A DNA stretch of 64,000 nucleotides from Sphingobium baderi (GTDB lineage Bacteria > Pseudomonadota > Alphaproteobacteria > Sphingomonadales > Sphingomonadaceae). This document shows positions 52,095 through 62,751 of this stretch, in pieces. Below the pieces are notes generated by a model that ran no database searches, had not been told where the DNA came from, and saw nothing but the letters and a program-made list of their open reading frames with translations. Position numbers and translations under genes: made by a program. Position 1 is the first letter of the stretch; each line of letters begins with the position of its first letter. Where the stretch lies: contig NZ_CP013264.1 of assembly GCF_001456115.1 (NCBI RefSeq), positions 3,242,501 to 3,306,500 on the forward strand. The letters are read 5' to 3'.

Positions 52095-53210
52095 GTGGCC
52101 CGCAAATTCCTCTATATCGTCGCGACCCTCATCTTTCTGGTGATCGCGGCTTTGCTGGCCTATCGCCTCTGGGGCAATCAGATGATCCGCGCCGTCATGG
52201 TCCCGCGCGAAGCCTTCGCTCCGCTCCAGCCGCTGCCCGCCAACGCCTATGACGATCCGAAGATGTGGATCGCCCGCCCCGACATCGCTCGGGACAATCC
52301 GGCCCTCTGGACCCCCGCGGGCGTCAAGGACGCGCCGACCGCGCAAAAAGCGGCGGTTTTCTTCATCCACCCCACCTCCTACATCACCGCGCTGGGCGAC
52401 GCGCATTGGAACATGCGGCTGGACGACAAGGATTCGCTGAGCACCGCCCGCCGCTTCGTGAAGGAACAGGCCAGCGCCTTCAATGCGGCAGGCGCGATCT
52501 GGGCGCCGCGCTACCGTCAGGCCAATTACGGCGCCTTCCTGACCGACAAGCCCGCAGGCGATCAGGCCATCGACGCCGCCTATCGCGACGTTTCGCAAGC
52601 CTTCGCCGCCTTCCTCAAGGCCAATCCCACAGGCCCCATCATCCTCGCCGCGCATAGTCAGGGATCGCTCCACCTGCTCCGCCTGATGCGCGATCAGGTC
52701 GCGGGCAAGCCCGTCGCGGCAAGGATCGTCGCCGCCTATGTCGTCGGCTGGCCCATCTCGGTCGAAGCGGATCTGCCCGCCCTGGGCCTGCCCGCTTGCG
52801 TGAAGCGGGATCAGGCGCGCTGCATCCTGAGCTGGCAGAGCTATGCCGAACCGGCTGATCCCTCCGCCGTCCTCACCCTGTTCGACGCGCATAAGGGCCT
52901 CACCGGAAAGCCGCGCAAAGGCACCCACATGCTCTGCACCAACCCGCTGACCGGCACGCGCAACGGTGCGGCTCCCGCCAGCGCCAATCGCGGCACGCTC
53001 CAGAGCAGGGAGGACGACAAGCCCGCCCTGCTCGTCTCCGCCGCCGTCCCCGCACGCTGCGCGGACAATGGCTTCCTGCTGATCGGGGAGCCGGTGGACA
53101 TGGGGCCGTTCACCCTGCCCGGCAACAATTACCACGTCTATGACTACAACCTGTTCTGGGCCGATGTGCGCGAAGACGCCCGCGCGCGGTTGGCGGCGTT
53201 CCTGAAATGA
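52095..53210 (+). CDS. DUF3089 family alpha/beta hydrolase
   Basis: A 371-residue single-pass protein: an N-terminal helix ([22 protein letters not shown], residues 4-25) anchors a hydrolase domain facing the periplasm. The motif [19 protein letters not shown] and the nucleophile elbow [15 protein letters not shown] (Ser in HSQGS) identify the DUF3089 family. The start is GTG 52095 after GGAGAGCATGG. It overlaps ruvX by 4 nt. Substrate unknown. Confidence 0.85.
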   Translation: MARKFLYIVATLIFLVIAALLAYRLWGNQMIRAVMVPREAFAPLQPLPANAYDDPKMWIARPDIARDNPALWTPAGVKDAPTAQKAAVFFIHPTSYITALGDAHWNMRLDDKDSLSTARRFVKEQASAFNAAGAIWAPRYRQANYGAFLTDKPAGDQAIDAAYRDVSQAFAAFLKANPTGPIILAAHSQGSLHLLRLMRDQVAGKPVAARIVAAYVVGWPISVEADLPALGLPACVKRDQARCILSWQSYAEPADPSAVLTLFDAHKGLTGKPRKGTHMLCTNPLTGTRNGAAPASANRGTLQSREDDKPALLVSAAVPARCADNGFLLIGEPVDMGPFTLPGNNYHVYDYNLFWADVREDARARLAAFLK

Positions 53211-53683
53211 GCGCCCCCATCCTCACCACCGACCGCGCCGTCTTCCGTGAAGCCTTGCCGCAAGGCGGCCGCCTGATCGGCATGGACGTCGGCACCAAGA
53301 CCATCGGCCTTGCGCTGTGCGACGCGGGCTGGTCCATCGCCAGCCCCGCCCACACCGTCTCGCGCGGGAAGTTCAGCAAGGACAAGATCGCGCTCGCCGC
53401 CTTCATGGACCAGCAGCAGGTGAAGGGCGTGGTCATCGGCCTCCCCCTCAACCTCGACGGCAGCGAAAGCCCACGCTGTCAGGCGAGCCGCGCCTTCGCC
53501 CGCAACATAGCGGACCTTGGCCGCCCGATCCTCCTCTGGGACGAACGCTGGTCGACGCAGGCGGTGACGCGCACATTGCTGGAAGCCGACGCCAGCCGCG
53601 CCCGCCGCGACGAACTGGTCGACAAGCTGGCGGCAAGCTACATCCTGCAAGGCGCGATAGACGGGCTGATGGCGGGCTTCTAA
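53207..53683 (+). CDS. ruvX: Putative Holliday junction resolvase RuvX (YqgF)
   Basis: A 158-residue RNase H-fold nuclease. Metal-binding residues are Asp27 in [16 protein letters not shown], Glu in [11 protein letters not shown] and Asp in [14 protein letters not shown]. It is ascribed to resolution of recombination junctions and to 16S rRNA processing in various bacteria. An ATGA overlap couples it to the upstream DUF3089 gene. Confidence 0.92.
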   Translation: MSAPILTTDRAVFREALPQGGRLIGMDVGTKTIGLALCDAGWSIASPAHTVSRGKFSKDKIALAAFMDQQQVKGVVIGLPLNLDGSESPRCQASRAFARNIADLGRPILLWDERWSTQAVTRTLLEADASRARRDELVDKLAASYILQGAIDGLMAGF

Positions 53684-53776
53684 AGTCCGCGCTGGGGGCG
53701 GTTATGGGTGGATGACCGCAAATGGCCGGAAATGGTCATTGCCCCTGGAACACAAACCTCACCCCATTAACCACCC

Positions 53777-54157
53777 TCACCCCTCAAACGCCGATATGAT
53801 CGGACAAGGCCCCTCCTCGCTGGCCCCGCACTCCCGCGCCAGCCGCCGCAGCGACATCCGCGCCGCTTCAAGCTCCGCGATCTTCGCATCCAATGCCGCC
53901 AGCCGCTCCGCCGCCAGTTCCCGCGCCCTCGCCCGGTCCTGTCCCGCATCCAGCGTCAGCAATTCCCCGATCTGCTCCAGCGTGAAGCCCGCCGCCTGCG
54001 CGCCGCGAATGAATTTCAACCGCCGCACGTCCTGCGCGCCGTATCGCCGCACGCCACCGGCCCGCTCCGGCGTCCCCAGCAAACCGCGCCTTTGATAGAA
54101 GCGCACCGTCTCCACCCCGACGCCGCCTTCCTTCGCCAAACCGGAAATCGTCGTCAT
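53777..54157 (-). CDS. MerR family transcriptional regulator
   Basis: A 126-residue regulator. The winged-helix domain is ISGLAKEGGVGVETVRFYQRRGLL and RRYGAQDVRRLKFIRGAQAAGFTLEQIGELL, followed by a coiled coil (about residues 75-105). The C-terminus CGASEEGPCPII resembles the mercury-MerR pair Cys117/Cys126, but the third metal ligand (Cys82 equivalent) is Asp/Arg here (LDAGQDR), so mercury-type three-thiolate binding is unlikely. The start ATG 54157 places it divergent from the glutaredoxin fusion across a MerR-type operator. Confidence 0.9.
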   Translation of the reverse strand: MTTISGLAKEGGVGVETVRFYQRRGLLGTPERAGGVRRYGAQDVRRLKFIRGAQAAGFTLEQIGELLTLDAGQDRARARELAAERLAALDAKIAELEAARMSLRRLARECGASEEGPCPIISAFEG

Positions 54158-54161
54158 GCCC

Positions 54162-54192
54162 TTGACTCCGTACCATGGTACGGAACCTATAT
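54162..54192 (+). promoter_or_regulatory. MerR-type promoter with 19-bp spacer and palindromic operator
   Basis: -35 TTGACT (54162-54167) and -10 CTATAT (54187-54192) are separated by 19 bp. The spacer contains a perfect 18-bp palindrome, TCCGTACCATGGTACGGA (54167-54184). The over-long spacer with a central dyad is the hallmark of promoters activated by MerR-family regulators. It drives the glutaredoxin-MauE gene and lies 5 nt upstream of the divergent merR start. Confidence 0.8.
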
Positions 54193-54229
54193 GGGAAGCA
54201 TCCGTATTACGCGCAAGAAAAGGATGCTC

Positions 54230-54976
54230 ATGACCAGCGCCCCGCAAAAGAAGGCCGTCCTCTATCGGATGGTGATGCCCAAACATATCTGCCCCTATGG
54301 CATCAAGGCGCGCTGGCTGCTCCGGCGGCGCGGCTATGCAGTCGAGGATCACTGGCTCACCACCCGAGAGGAAACCGATGCGTTCAAGGCGCAGCATGAC
54401 GTCCAGACGACGCCGCAAATCTTCATCGACGGCCGGCGGATCGGCGGCCATGACGACCTGCGCCGCTATCTGGGCCTAAAGGTCCGCGATCCGGGCGCGA
54501 CCAGCTATGTGCCCGTGCTCGCGGTCTTTGCGGTGGCGGCGCTCCTCGCCCTGTCGATCAGTTGGCTGACCCTGGCGCCGCTCATCGGCATCCTGACGGT
54601 CGAGCGTTTCATCGCCGCCGCCATGATGCTGCTCGCCATGCTGAAGCTACAGGATGTGGACCGTTTCGCGACCATGTTCCTGAATTATGACCTGCTCGCC
54701 CGCCGCCTGCCGCCCTATGGCAAAGCCTATCCCTTTCTGGAACTGGGCGCGGGCACGCTGATGCTCACCCATTCGCTCAGCTGGCTGTCGATCCCCGTCG
54801 CCCTGTTCATCGGCGGCATCGGCGCGGTGTCGGTGTTCAAGGCGGTCTATATCGACGGGCGCGAACTCAAATGCGCCTGCGTCGGCGGCAACAGCAATGT
54901 GCCGCTGGGGTTCGTCTCGCTCACCGAAAACGTCATGATGGTGGCGATGGCGCTCTGGATGCTGGCGGGAATTTAA
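54230..54976 (+). CDS. Glutaredoxin fused to MauE/DoxX-like membrane domain
   Basis: A 248-residue protein. Residues about 8-85 are a glutaredoxin-like domain with redox motif CPYG (Cys21 only, so single-thiol), TTPQIFIDGRRIGG (cis-Pro and GSH-site glycines) and a terminal helix. Residues about 95-245 form four helices of the MauE/DoxX type (LAVFAVAALLALSISWL onward) with the CxC segment KCACVGGN and EN...MMVAMALWML. The start ATG 54230 follows AAAAGG; upstream in-frame ATGs overlap the promoter. It is likely a membrane redox device for thiol/disulfide or metal-cofactor maturation, induced by the divergent MerR protein. Confidence 0.85.
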   Translation: MTSAPQKKAVLYRMVMPKHICPYGIKARWLLRRRGYAVEDHWLTTREETDAFKAQHDVQTTPQIFIDGRRIGGHDDLRRYLGLKVRDPGATSYVPVLAVFAVAALLALSISWLTLAPLIGILTVERFIAAAMMLLAMLKLQDVDRFATMFLNYDLLARRLPPYGKAYPFLELGAGTLMLTHSLSWLSIPVALFIGGIGAVSVFKAVYIDGRELKCACVGGNSNVPLGFVSLTENVMMVAMALWMLAGI

Positions 54977-54984
54977 GACCCGGT

Positions 54985-55050
54985 TCGTTTTGAGCCTGTC
55001 GAAAAACGACGGAGCCATTCTCTCCTTTCTCGACTTCGCCCGGAATGAAC
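54985..55050. repeat. Palindromic intergenic repeat with TTCGTTTTGAGC-type arms
   Basis: Left arm GTTCGTTTTGAGCCTGTCGA (54985-55004) and right arm TCGACTTCGCCCGGAATGAAC (55030-55050) are imperfectly complementary. The arms match the same TTCGT..TGAGC..GTCGA family as the element at 14484-14570. It sits between convergent genes, where it may serve as a bidirectional barrier. Confidence 0.5.
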
Positions 55051-55052
55051 TC

Positions 55053-56666
55053 CTATTCCCCATCCCTGCCATAGACATCGGGCAGGAATCCCACGCCATC
55101 CTTCCCCGGCGTAGCGGTCAGATAGGTGAGGTAGACCGGCACCGGCTGGGGCAGCGGCCTGTGCTGCTCCGGCTTGTCGGAATCGGTGGTCAGCGCCTTG
55201 CCGAAGAACCATTTGCCCAGCCTTGGCGCATCCTCCAGCCGGACACAGCCATTGCTGAACTGCCGCGCGGGCTTGCCGAACAGATCGCGCGAGGGCGTGT
55301 CGTGCAGATAAATGCCCAGATCGTTGGGGAACATGAACTTCATCCGCCCCATGGAATTGGCCCGCCCCGGCAGTTCCCGCACGCGCAGTTCCTGCTGCCC
55401 GGACGCCACAGCCTGCCAATCGATGCTGCTCTGGTCGAGCTTCTGCGGGTTGGCGCTCCAGTCCGACAAAGCCTCATAGTTCATTTTCCGGAGCGAGGCG
55501 CCGTCCAGTATCTTGGGCGCGATCTTGCGCTCGACCAGATCGGGCGGCACGTTCCAATAGGGCTTGAGCGTCGCATAGCGGATCATGCCCGCCATCATCG
55601 GCGTCTGGCTTTCCTTCGCGCCGACCACGACCTTCATCGTGCCGTCGAGCTTGCCACCGCTATAATACCAGAGCCGCGCCGAAGCGGCGTCCACCACCAC
55701 ATGCCGCACCCATGGCCCCGGCAGCAGCCGCGTCCGCTCCATATTGAGCGCCAGCGCCCGCGCATAATATTTCGGCCCGCGATTGAGCGCCGTCACCGTC
55801 TGCGTGCCCGCAATGCCGTCGGGCGTCAGGCCATGGTCGTCCTGAAACGCCTTGACCTTCGCCGCCAGCGCCTTGTCATACCCGCCGCCTGCCGACAGCC
55901 CCAGCCGCTCGCGCAGTGCGCCAACGCCAGGTCCCTTCACGCCCGGTTTCCATTTCAGGCCCGTGGGCACCGCCACATCGGGCAGATTTGCCCATGTCTT
56001 GCCATAACCTGCCCGCGCCTTTCGCAATTGCATGTAGAAGGGGCTCATCCAGCCCGCCTGCGCCACATATTCCTCGAATGAGGATGTCACCGCCGCGGCG
56101 CGCAATATGTCCGCCGGGCCGGGATCGCGCGGTTCCACTTCGGGGTCCAGATAGCGCATCTTCACCGCCCGCGAAGGCGCCCGCATGTCGGCGACCAGCT
56201 TCGCGAAACTCTTGGACAGCGCCAGTTCCGCGCGGGCCAGCGCCTTGGGATCGCCGCTGCCGTTCGCGTCCTCGATGGCGCGGCGCAACCCTTTGGGATC
56301 GTAGTTGCCGGGTTTCAGCCCATCGGCCTCCGCGCTGTCGATCAGCTTCAGCAGCGCATCCGCCTGCGGCCCCACGGCGTCCTTCTCGACCCACACCGGC
56401 CAAAATCCGCGCGGCCCGTAGAAGTCTCGCAGCTTGCCGCCGACCTGCGCGCGGATTTCCGCCGCCACGCTCGACCGCGCGGGGGTTTCCTTCACGGCGG
56501 CATCCTGGGCACGCGCAACCGGCGCGACGCCCGCGCTCACCATCAGGCCAAGGATCAGGATTGGGACAAAGGAAGGGGCGCGGCGGATATGCCGCGCCCT
56601 GAAAGGTCGGGTGATCAGCCGCGTTCTCCCCGGCGGGAAGGCATGGGCGGCGGAGGCGGCGGGCAA
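55053..56666 (-). CDS. Murein L,D-transpeptidase (YcbB-like)
   Basis: An approximately 520-537-residue periplasmic enzyme that makes 3-3 peptidoglycan cross-links. After a signal peptide (FVPILILGLMVSAGVAPVARAQ) comes an L,D-transpeptidase scaffold domain (about 60-225), a PGBD-1 domain (ALRERLGLSAGG...AFQDDHGLTPDGIAGTQTVTALN), and the YkuD catalytic domain with HDTPSRDLF and the active-site SNGCVR (Cys). No ATG or GTG precedes the signal peptide. TTG 56666 is possible, and a CTG at 56618 would form a CTGA overlap with the upstream lipoprotein gene, so the start is uncertain. Confidence 0.85.
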   Translation of the reverse strand: MPAASAAHAFPPGRTRLITRPFRARHIRRAPSFVPILILGLMVSAGVAPVARAQDAAVKETPARSSVAAEIRAQVGGKLRDFYGPRGFWPVWVEKDAVGPQADALLKLIDSAEADGLKPGNYDPKGLRRAIEDANGSGDPKALARAELALSKSFAKLVADMRAPSRAVKMRYLDPEVEPRDPGPADILRAAAVTSSFEEYVAQAGWMSPFYMQLRKARAGYGKTWANLPDVAVPTGLKWKPGVKGPGVGALRERLGLSAGGGYDKALAAKVKAFQDDHGLTPDGIAGTQTVTALNRGPKYYARALALNMERTRLLPGPWVRHVVVDAASARLWYYSGGKLDGTMKVVVGAKESQTPMMAGMIRYATLKPYWNVPPDLVERKIAPKILDGASLRKMNYEALSDWSANPQKLDQSSIDWQAVASGQQELRVRELPGRANSMGRMKFMFPNDLGIYLHDTPSRDLFGKPARQFSNGCVRLEDAPRLGKWFFGKALTTDSDKPEQHRPLPQPVPVYLTYLTATPGKDGVGFLPDVYGRDGE

Positions 56667-56872
56667 GGCGGCCCCTGGATCGCATTATAGATGCCGTCGG
56701 CGGTGTAATATCCGTCGATGATACCGTCTCCATCACGGTCTGCCGCGACCGTGCCGGCTATCGCACCCGGCCCCAGCGGCGGCGCTGGCGCTACGGGTTC
56801 ATCCTTGGTGGAGGCGCAGGCGCTCAAAGCGAGCACCCCTGCGGCGGCCAGAGCCATTTGCCGAATATTCAT
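56615..56872 (-). CDS. Small lipoprotein with EF-hand loop and poly-Pro tail
   Basis: An 85-residue lipoprotein: lipobox ALSAC (Cys19), an EF-hand calcium-loop-like segment DRDGDGIIDG (45-54) and a Cys followed by a proline run (CPPPPPPMP, about 70-78). The start ATG 56872 is chosen over a GTG/ATG further upstream because it gives the lipoprotein signal. It overlaps the L,D-transpeptidase frame, and co-regulation with peptidoglycan cross-linking is plausible. I do not recognise its family beyond this. Confidence 0.7.
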   Translation of the reverse strand: MNIRQMALAAAGVLALSACASTKDEPVAPAPPLGPGAIAGTVAADRDGDGIIDGYYTADGIYNAIQGPPCPPPPPPMPSRRGERG

Positions 56873-57037
56873 AGCATCTCCCTGTGGCGTCCGCACCAAC
56901 GGCGGAAGCCCTACACTACTCAATGCTGCAGGACGCAGCCGACCTCCAACGACCCAGAGGCGGAAAGGATTCCATTACCGAACCGCAATGACGGCGAACG
57001 GAGCCTTAACCGAGATCAACCGTTAAAACCCGCCCTA

Positions 57038-57913
57038 TCAGTCCTGCGCCCATTCCGCCGATGCGATGCCTTGCGCGTAGAGAAGCACTGACAAGTCGCC
57101 ATGCACGATCTCCGCATCGGCCGCCGCCCGCGTCTTGGGCTTGGCATGATAGGCGACGCCCAGCCCTGCTCCCTCGATCATCGGAATATCGTTCGCGCCA
57201 TCGCCCACCGCCAGAGTCAGCGTCCGGTCGATCCCGCCCGCGATCGCCGCTTCCAGTTCCGCCCGCTTGCGCGCCGCATCCACGATCGGCACCGTCACCG
57301 TGCCCAGCAGCGCCCCATCCGCAATCTCCAGCACATTGGCGACCGCGCTGTCGAAGCCGATCTCGTCGGCGACCGGCCCGGTGAAGCGCGTGAACCCGCC
57401 CGACACCAGCAGCGTCCGCGCGCCCCGCGCCTTCATCGTGCGGACCAGCGCTTTGGCGCCCCCCATGATGACGACCCGTTCGTCCCGGCAGCGGTCGATG
57501 GCCGCATCCTCCAGCCCTTTCAGCAGCGCCACCCGTTCATGCAGCGCGCCCGCAAAGTCCAGCTCGCCGCGCATCGCCCGTTCTGTGATCTCCGCGATCT
57601 GCGCCTTGATCCCGGCATAGTCGGCCAGTTCGTCGATGCACTCGACGGTGATCATGGTGGAATCCATGTCCGCGATCAGCAGCTTCTTTTCGCGCCCCTG
57701 GGCGGGCTGGACGATCACGTCCACCGCGCCCAGATCGGCGAGAACAGCCCGCGCCGTCACCGGGTCCGCGCCGAAGAAGATGTCCGCCGCCTTGCCCTCG
57801 TCCAGCCATGCGCTATCGACCGGCGCGCAACCGGCGACGGAGAGCCGCCCGACCGCTTCCGCAATATCCCCCTGACTCAAGGACGCACTTGCCACTAAGG
57901 TCGCGACGAACAT
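57038..57913 (-). CDS. serB: Phosphoserine phosphatase
   Basis: A 291-residue HAD-family enzyme catalysing the last step of serine synthesis. The nucleophile Asp82 is in [40 protein letters not shown] and [11 protein letters not shown] are later motifs, and the N-terminus resembles an ACT-like domain. The start ATG 57913 shares two bases with the miaA start on the other strand (see Findings). It is monocistronic. Confidence 0.95.
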   Translation of the reverse strand: MFVATLVASASLSQGDIAEAVGRLSVAGCAPVDSAWLDEGKAADIFFGADPVTARAVLADLGAVDVIVQPAQGREKKLLIADMDSTMITVECIDELADYAGIKAQIAEITERAMRGELDFAGALHERVALLKGLEDAAIDRCRDERVVIMGGAKALVRTMKARGARTLLVSGGFTRFTGPVADEIGFDSAVANVLEIADGALLGTVTVPIVDAARKRAELEAAIAGGIDRTLTLAVGDGANDIPMIEGAGLGVAYHAKPKTRAAADAEIVHGDLSVLLYAQGIASAEWAQD

Positions 57914-58856
57914 GAACACTCCCGATCCCGAAGCGGGCGAATCCCGCCCACGCGTCGCGCTTATTGCCGGGCCTACCGCCAGCGGCAAGAGCGCGCTTGC
58001 CATCGCGCTCGCTCAAACGGCAAACGGCACCGTCATCAATGCGGACGCCAGCCAGGTCTATGCCGACCTGCAAATCCTCTCCGCCCGTCCCGGCGCGGAG
58101 GATATGGCCCAGGCTCCGCACCGCCTCTTCGGCCATATCGACGGGGCGGAAGCCTGCACCGCCGCCCGCTGGGCCGCTCAGGCGCGCGCGGAAATAGACC
58201 GCGCCCATGGCGAAGGCCGCCTCCCCATCCTCGTCGGCGGAACGGGCATGTATATCCGCACCCTGCTCGACGGCCTGGCGCCGGTGCCGGATATCGACCC
58301 CGCCATCCGCGAAGCCGTCCGCGCCCTCCCCGTGGCGCAGGCCCATACCGCCCTCGCGCAGGAAGACCCGGACGCCGCCGCTCGGCTCGCCTCCGCCGAC
58401 ACCACCCGCGTCGCCCGTGCGCTGGAAGTGATCCGCTCCACCGGCAAGCCTCTCTCGGAATGGCAAAGGCATAAAAGCGGCGGCATCGCTCACCGCATCA
58501 CGCTCTCCCCCCTTATCCTCCTGCCTCCGCGCGATTGGCTGATCGCCCGCTGTGACTTGCGCTTCGGGCAGATGGTGGACACCGGCGCGGTCAAGGAAGT
58601 CGAAGCTCTCCTCGCCCGCAACCTGTCGCCCGACCTCCCCGCCATGCGCGCCATCGGCGTGCCGGAAATCGCCGCATGGCTGGCTGGGACAATCGACCGC
58701 GCCACCATGATGGAACGTGGCCGCATCGCCACCCGCCAATATGCCAAACGCCAATATACCTGGTTCTCCCGCCAGCCCCCGCTCGACTGGCATCGCGAAA
58801 TAGGACATATAGATGCAGGATTAATTGCTGAATTAGTAATTAAATTACAACAATGA
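57912..58856 (+). CDS. miaA: tRNA dimethylallyltransferase
   Basis: A 314-residue isopentenyltransferase that modifies A37 of tRNAs reading UNN codons. The P-loop is [11 protein letters not shown] (about 20-30), [12 protein letters not shown] is the next motif, and [18 protein letters not shown] and [13 protein letters not shown] are family signatures. The ATG at 57912 overlaps the divergent serB start. The 3' end is AT-rich relative to the body. Confidence 0.95.
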   Translation: MNTPDPEAGESRPRVALIAGPTASGKSALAIALAQTANGTVINADASQVYADLQILSARPGAEDMAQAPHRLFGHIDGAEACTAARWAAQARAEIDRAHGEGRLPILVGGTGMYIRTLLDGLAPVPDIDPAIREAVRALPVAQAHTALAQEDPDAAARLASADTTRVARALEVIRSTGKPLSEWQRHKSGGIAHRITLSPLILLPPRDWLIARCDLRFGQMVDTGAVKEVEALLARNLSPDLPAMRAIGVPEIAAWLAGTIDRATMMERGRIATRQYAKRQYTWFSRQPPLDWHREIGHIDAGLIAELVIKLQQ

Positions 58857-58956
58857 CTGTTGACTTGCCATTTTATATCCAATAGAGGCACCCACCTTGC
58901 CTTTCCGCTCATCCGGGCGCAAAGGGCTGCCTCGCACGCAAGGGAAGGATTTCATC

Positions 58957-60705
58957 GTGGCCGAAAAGAGCGGCGCGGACATTTTGGTTGAATGCCTGAT
59001 CGATCTGGGCGTCGAAGTCGTGTTCGGTTATCCGGGCGGAGCGGTGCTGCCCATTTATGACGCGCTTTTCAACCATCCGAAGATCCGCCACGTCCTCGTC
59101 CGTCACGAACAGGGCGCGACCCATATGGCGGAAGGCTATGCCCGCTCGACCGGGAAGCCCGGCGTGGTGCTCGTCACCTCCGGCCCCGGCGCGACCAACG
59201 CCGTCACCGGCATCACCGACGCGCTGATGGATTCCATACCGATGGTCGTCATCACCGGGCAGGTTCCCACGCAGCTGATCGGCACCGACGCTTTTCAGGA
59301 AGCGGATACGGTCGGCATCACGCGCCATTGCACCAAGCATAATTATCTGGTGAAAGACCCCGGCAAGCTGGCCGGCGTCATTCATGAAGCGTTCCACATC
59401 GCCACTACCGGCCGCCCCGGCCCGGTCGTCATCGACATTCCCAAAAATGTCCAGATCGCGACCGCGCCTTATAAGAAGCCCGAAGGCATCGCCCATGCCA
59501 GCTATCGCCCGCAGACCAAGGCGGACGCAAAGGCCATAGACACGGTAGTCGAAATGCTGGCGGCGGCGCAGCGCCCGATCTTCTACACCGGCGGCGGCGT
59601 CATCAACTCCGGTCCCGAAGCCACCCGTCTGCTGCGCGAACTGGCCGCCATCACCGGCGCGCCCGTCACTTCGACGCTGATGGGTCTGGGCGCCTTCCCC
59701 GCCTCCTCGCCGCAATGGCTCGGAATGCTGGGGATGCACGGCACCTATGAAGCCAATTGGGCGATGAATCAGGCGGACCTGATCCTGTGCATCGGCGCGC
59801 GCTTTGACGATCGCGTGACCGGCCGCCTGGACGCCTTCGCACCCAACAGCCGCAAGGTTCATATCGACATCGACCGCAGCTCGATCAACAAGACGGTCGA
59901 GGTCGATCTGCCCATCGTCGCCGACGTGGGCAGCGCCATGGCCGACATGATCGCGCTCTGGAAATCGCGGGGCCATCATAGGGCGGACCTGTCCGCATGG
60001 TGGAAGCAGATCGACGGCTGGCGCGAAAAGCAAAGCCTCGCCTATCCCGAAAGCCGCGAAGAGATCATGCCGCAGGAAGCGATCGCGCAACTCTACAAGG
60101 CGACGCGCTCGGCCAAGGATGTGATCATCACCACCGAAGTGGGCCAGCATCAGATGTGGGCGGCCCAGCATTTCGGTTTCGACGCGCCGAACAAATGGCT
60201 GACTTCCGGGGGGCTGGGCACCATGGGCTATGGTTTCCCGGCCGCCATCGGCGCGCAGGTCGGCAATCCCGACAGCCTCGTCATCTGCGTGGCGGGCGAC
60301 GCTTCGGTTCAGATGAACATTCAGGAAATGGGCACCGCCAGCCAGTATCGCACGCCGGTCAAGCTCTTCATCCTGAACAACGAATATATGGGCATGGTCC
60401 GCCAGTGGCAGGAACTGACCTATGAAAGCCGTTATTCCAACAGCTATTCGGACAGCCTGCCCGACTTCGTGAAGCTGGCCGAAGCCTATGGCTGGACCGG
60501 CATCCGCATCGAAGGGCCGCAGGAACTGGCGGCGGGCATCCGCCAGATGATCGACACGCCCGGCCCGGTGATCGTGGATTGCCGCGTGGCGAAACTGTCC
60601 AACTGTTTCCCGATGATCCCGTCGGGCGCAGCGCATACCGACATGCTGCTCGATCCCAGCCAGGTGTCGGGCAGCCTGTCGGACGAGGCGAAGGCGCTGG
60701 TGTGA
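58957..60705 (+). CDS. ilvB: Acetolactate synthase large subunit
   Basis: A 582-residue ThDP/FAD enzyme that makes acetolactate (valine/leucine) and acetohydroxybutyrate (isoleucine). ThDP-activating Glu is in RHEQGATHMAEG, the FAD region contains IGARFDDRVTGRLDAF, and the ThDP/Mg motif is GDASVQMNIQEMGTASQYR. The start is GTG 58957 behind AAGGGAAGGA; a TTG further upstream would add 20 residues. The stop overlaps the next gene by GTGA. The preceding 100 bp has only a weak promoter match. Confidence 0.95.
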   Translation: MAEKSGADILVECLIDLGVEVVFGYPGGAVLPIYDALFNHPKIRHVLVRHEQGATHMAEGYARSTGKPGVVLVTSGPGATNAVTGITDALMDSIPMVVITGQVPTQLIGTDAFQEADTVGITRHCTKHNYLVKDPGKLAGVIHEAFHIATTGRPGPVVIDIPKNVQIATAPYKKPEGIAHASYRPQTKADAKAIDTVVEMLAAAQRPIFYTGGGVINSGPEATRLLRELAAITGAPVTSTLMGLGAFPASSPQWLGMLGMHGTYEANWAMNQADLILCIGARFDDRVTGRLDAFAPNSRKVHIDIDRSSINKTVEVDLPIVADVGSAMADMIALWKSRGHHRADLSAWWKQIDGWREKQSLAYPESREEIMPQEAIAQLYKATRSAKDVIITTEVGQHQMWAAQHFGFDAPNKWLTSGGLGTMGYGFPAAIGAQVGNPDSLVICVAGDASVQMNIQEMGTASQYRTPVKLFILNNEYMGMVRQWQELTYESRYSNSYSDSLPDFVKLAEAYGWTGIRIEGPQELAAGIRQMIDTPGPVIVDCRVAKLSNCFPMIPSGAAHTDMLLDPSQVSGSLSDEAKALV

Positions 60706-61051
60706 CGCAGCATCTCAAGCTCCGCGTCCATGTAAGCGAGCCCTGGGATTTCGAACGATCCGCGGGCACGGCTGAACTGACGGGCTGGACCATCGATCAT
60801 ATCGATCCGGACAATGAGGAATGGGAAGTGCATCTGGACGAAGGGTTCGATTTCCATGAGCGCCGCATTGGCCGCCTTCTGGCCGGGCCGCGCTATGTGG
60901 GCGAGCATCTGACGCGGATGTTCGACGCGGTGGCGGGCTTTCCCGTCCGCCTCGCCTATCGCGATGATGGAGCATGGCACTACGCCTTTGCGGGCATGAT
61001 CTCACAGCGCCATGAGCGCACAGAAGAACCGGACAACGGAACAGGCATCTG

Positions 61052-61052
<1 letters not shown>
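60702..61052 (+). CDS. Uncharacterised protein within the ilvB-ilvN unit
   Basis: A 116-residue soluble protein, acidic in the middle (DHIDPDNEEWEVHLDEGFDF), with conserved-looking LLAGPRYVGEHLTRMF and PVRLAYRDDGAWHYAFAG. There is no signal peptide, helix-span or known catalytic motif. The start GTG 60702 forms a GTGA overlap with ilvB and the stop overlaps ilvN by 1 nt (TGATG), so it is translated from the same message as the two synthase subunits. I do not recognise its family. A role in acetolactate synthase assembly or regulation is inference. Confidence 0.75.
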
Positions 61053-62721
<1,669 letters not shown>

Positions 62722-62725
62722 CGCG

Positions 62726-62751
62726 GAAGAGTAGAGGGGGTGCTACTCTTC
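62726..62751 (+). promoter_or_regulatory. Hairpin over the start of the orphan glycosyltransferase gene
   Basis: GAAGAGTAG (62726-62734) and CTACTCTTC (62743-62751) form a perfect 9-bp stem with an 8-nt loop AGGGGGTG. The loop includes the GTG start codon (62740-62742) and part of its purine-rich rbs. It may be the ilvC terminator (without a T-run) or a translational control element of the next gene. Confidence 0.45.

Noticed and set aside
53777..54451. Mercury resistance (mer) operon
   Set aside because: The regulator lacks one of the three mercury-binding cysteines, and no merT, merP or merA is present nearby.
58857..58956. Attenuator or leader peptide before ilvB
   Set aside because: A TTGACT at 58860 with a 17-bp spacer gives only TAGAGG as a -10, no Leu/Val/Ile-rich leader frame is visible, and no terminator/anti-terminator pair was found.
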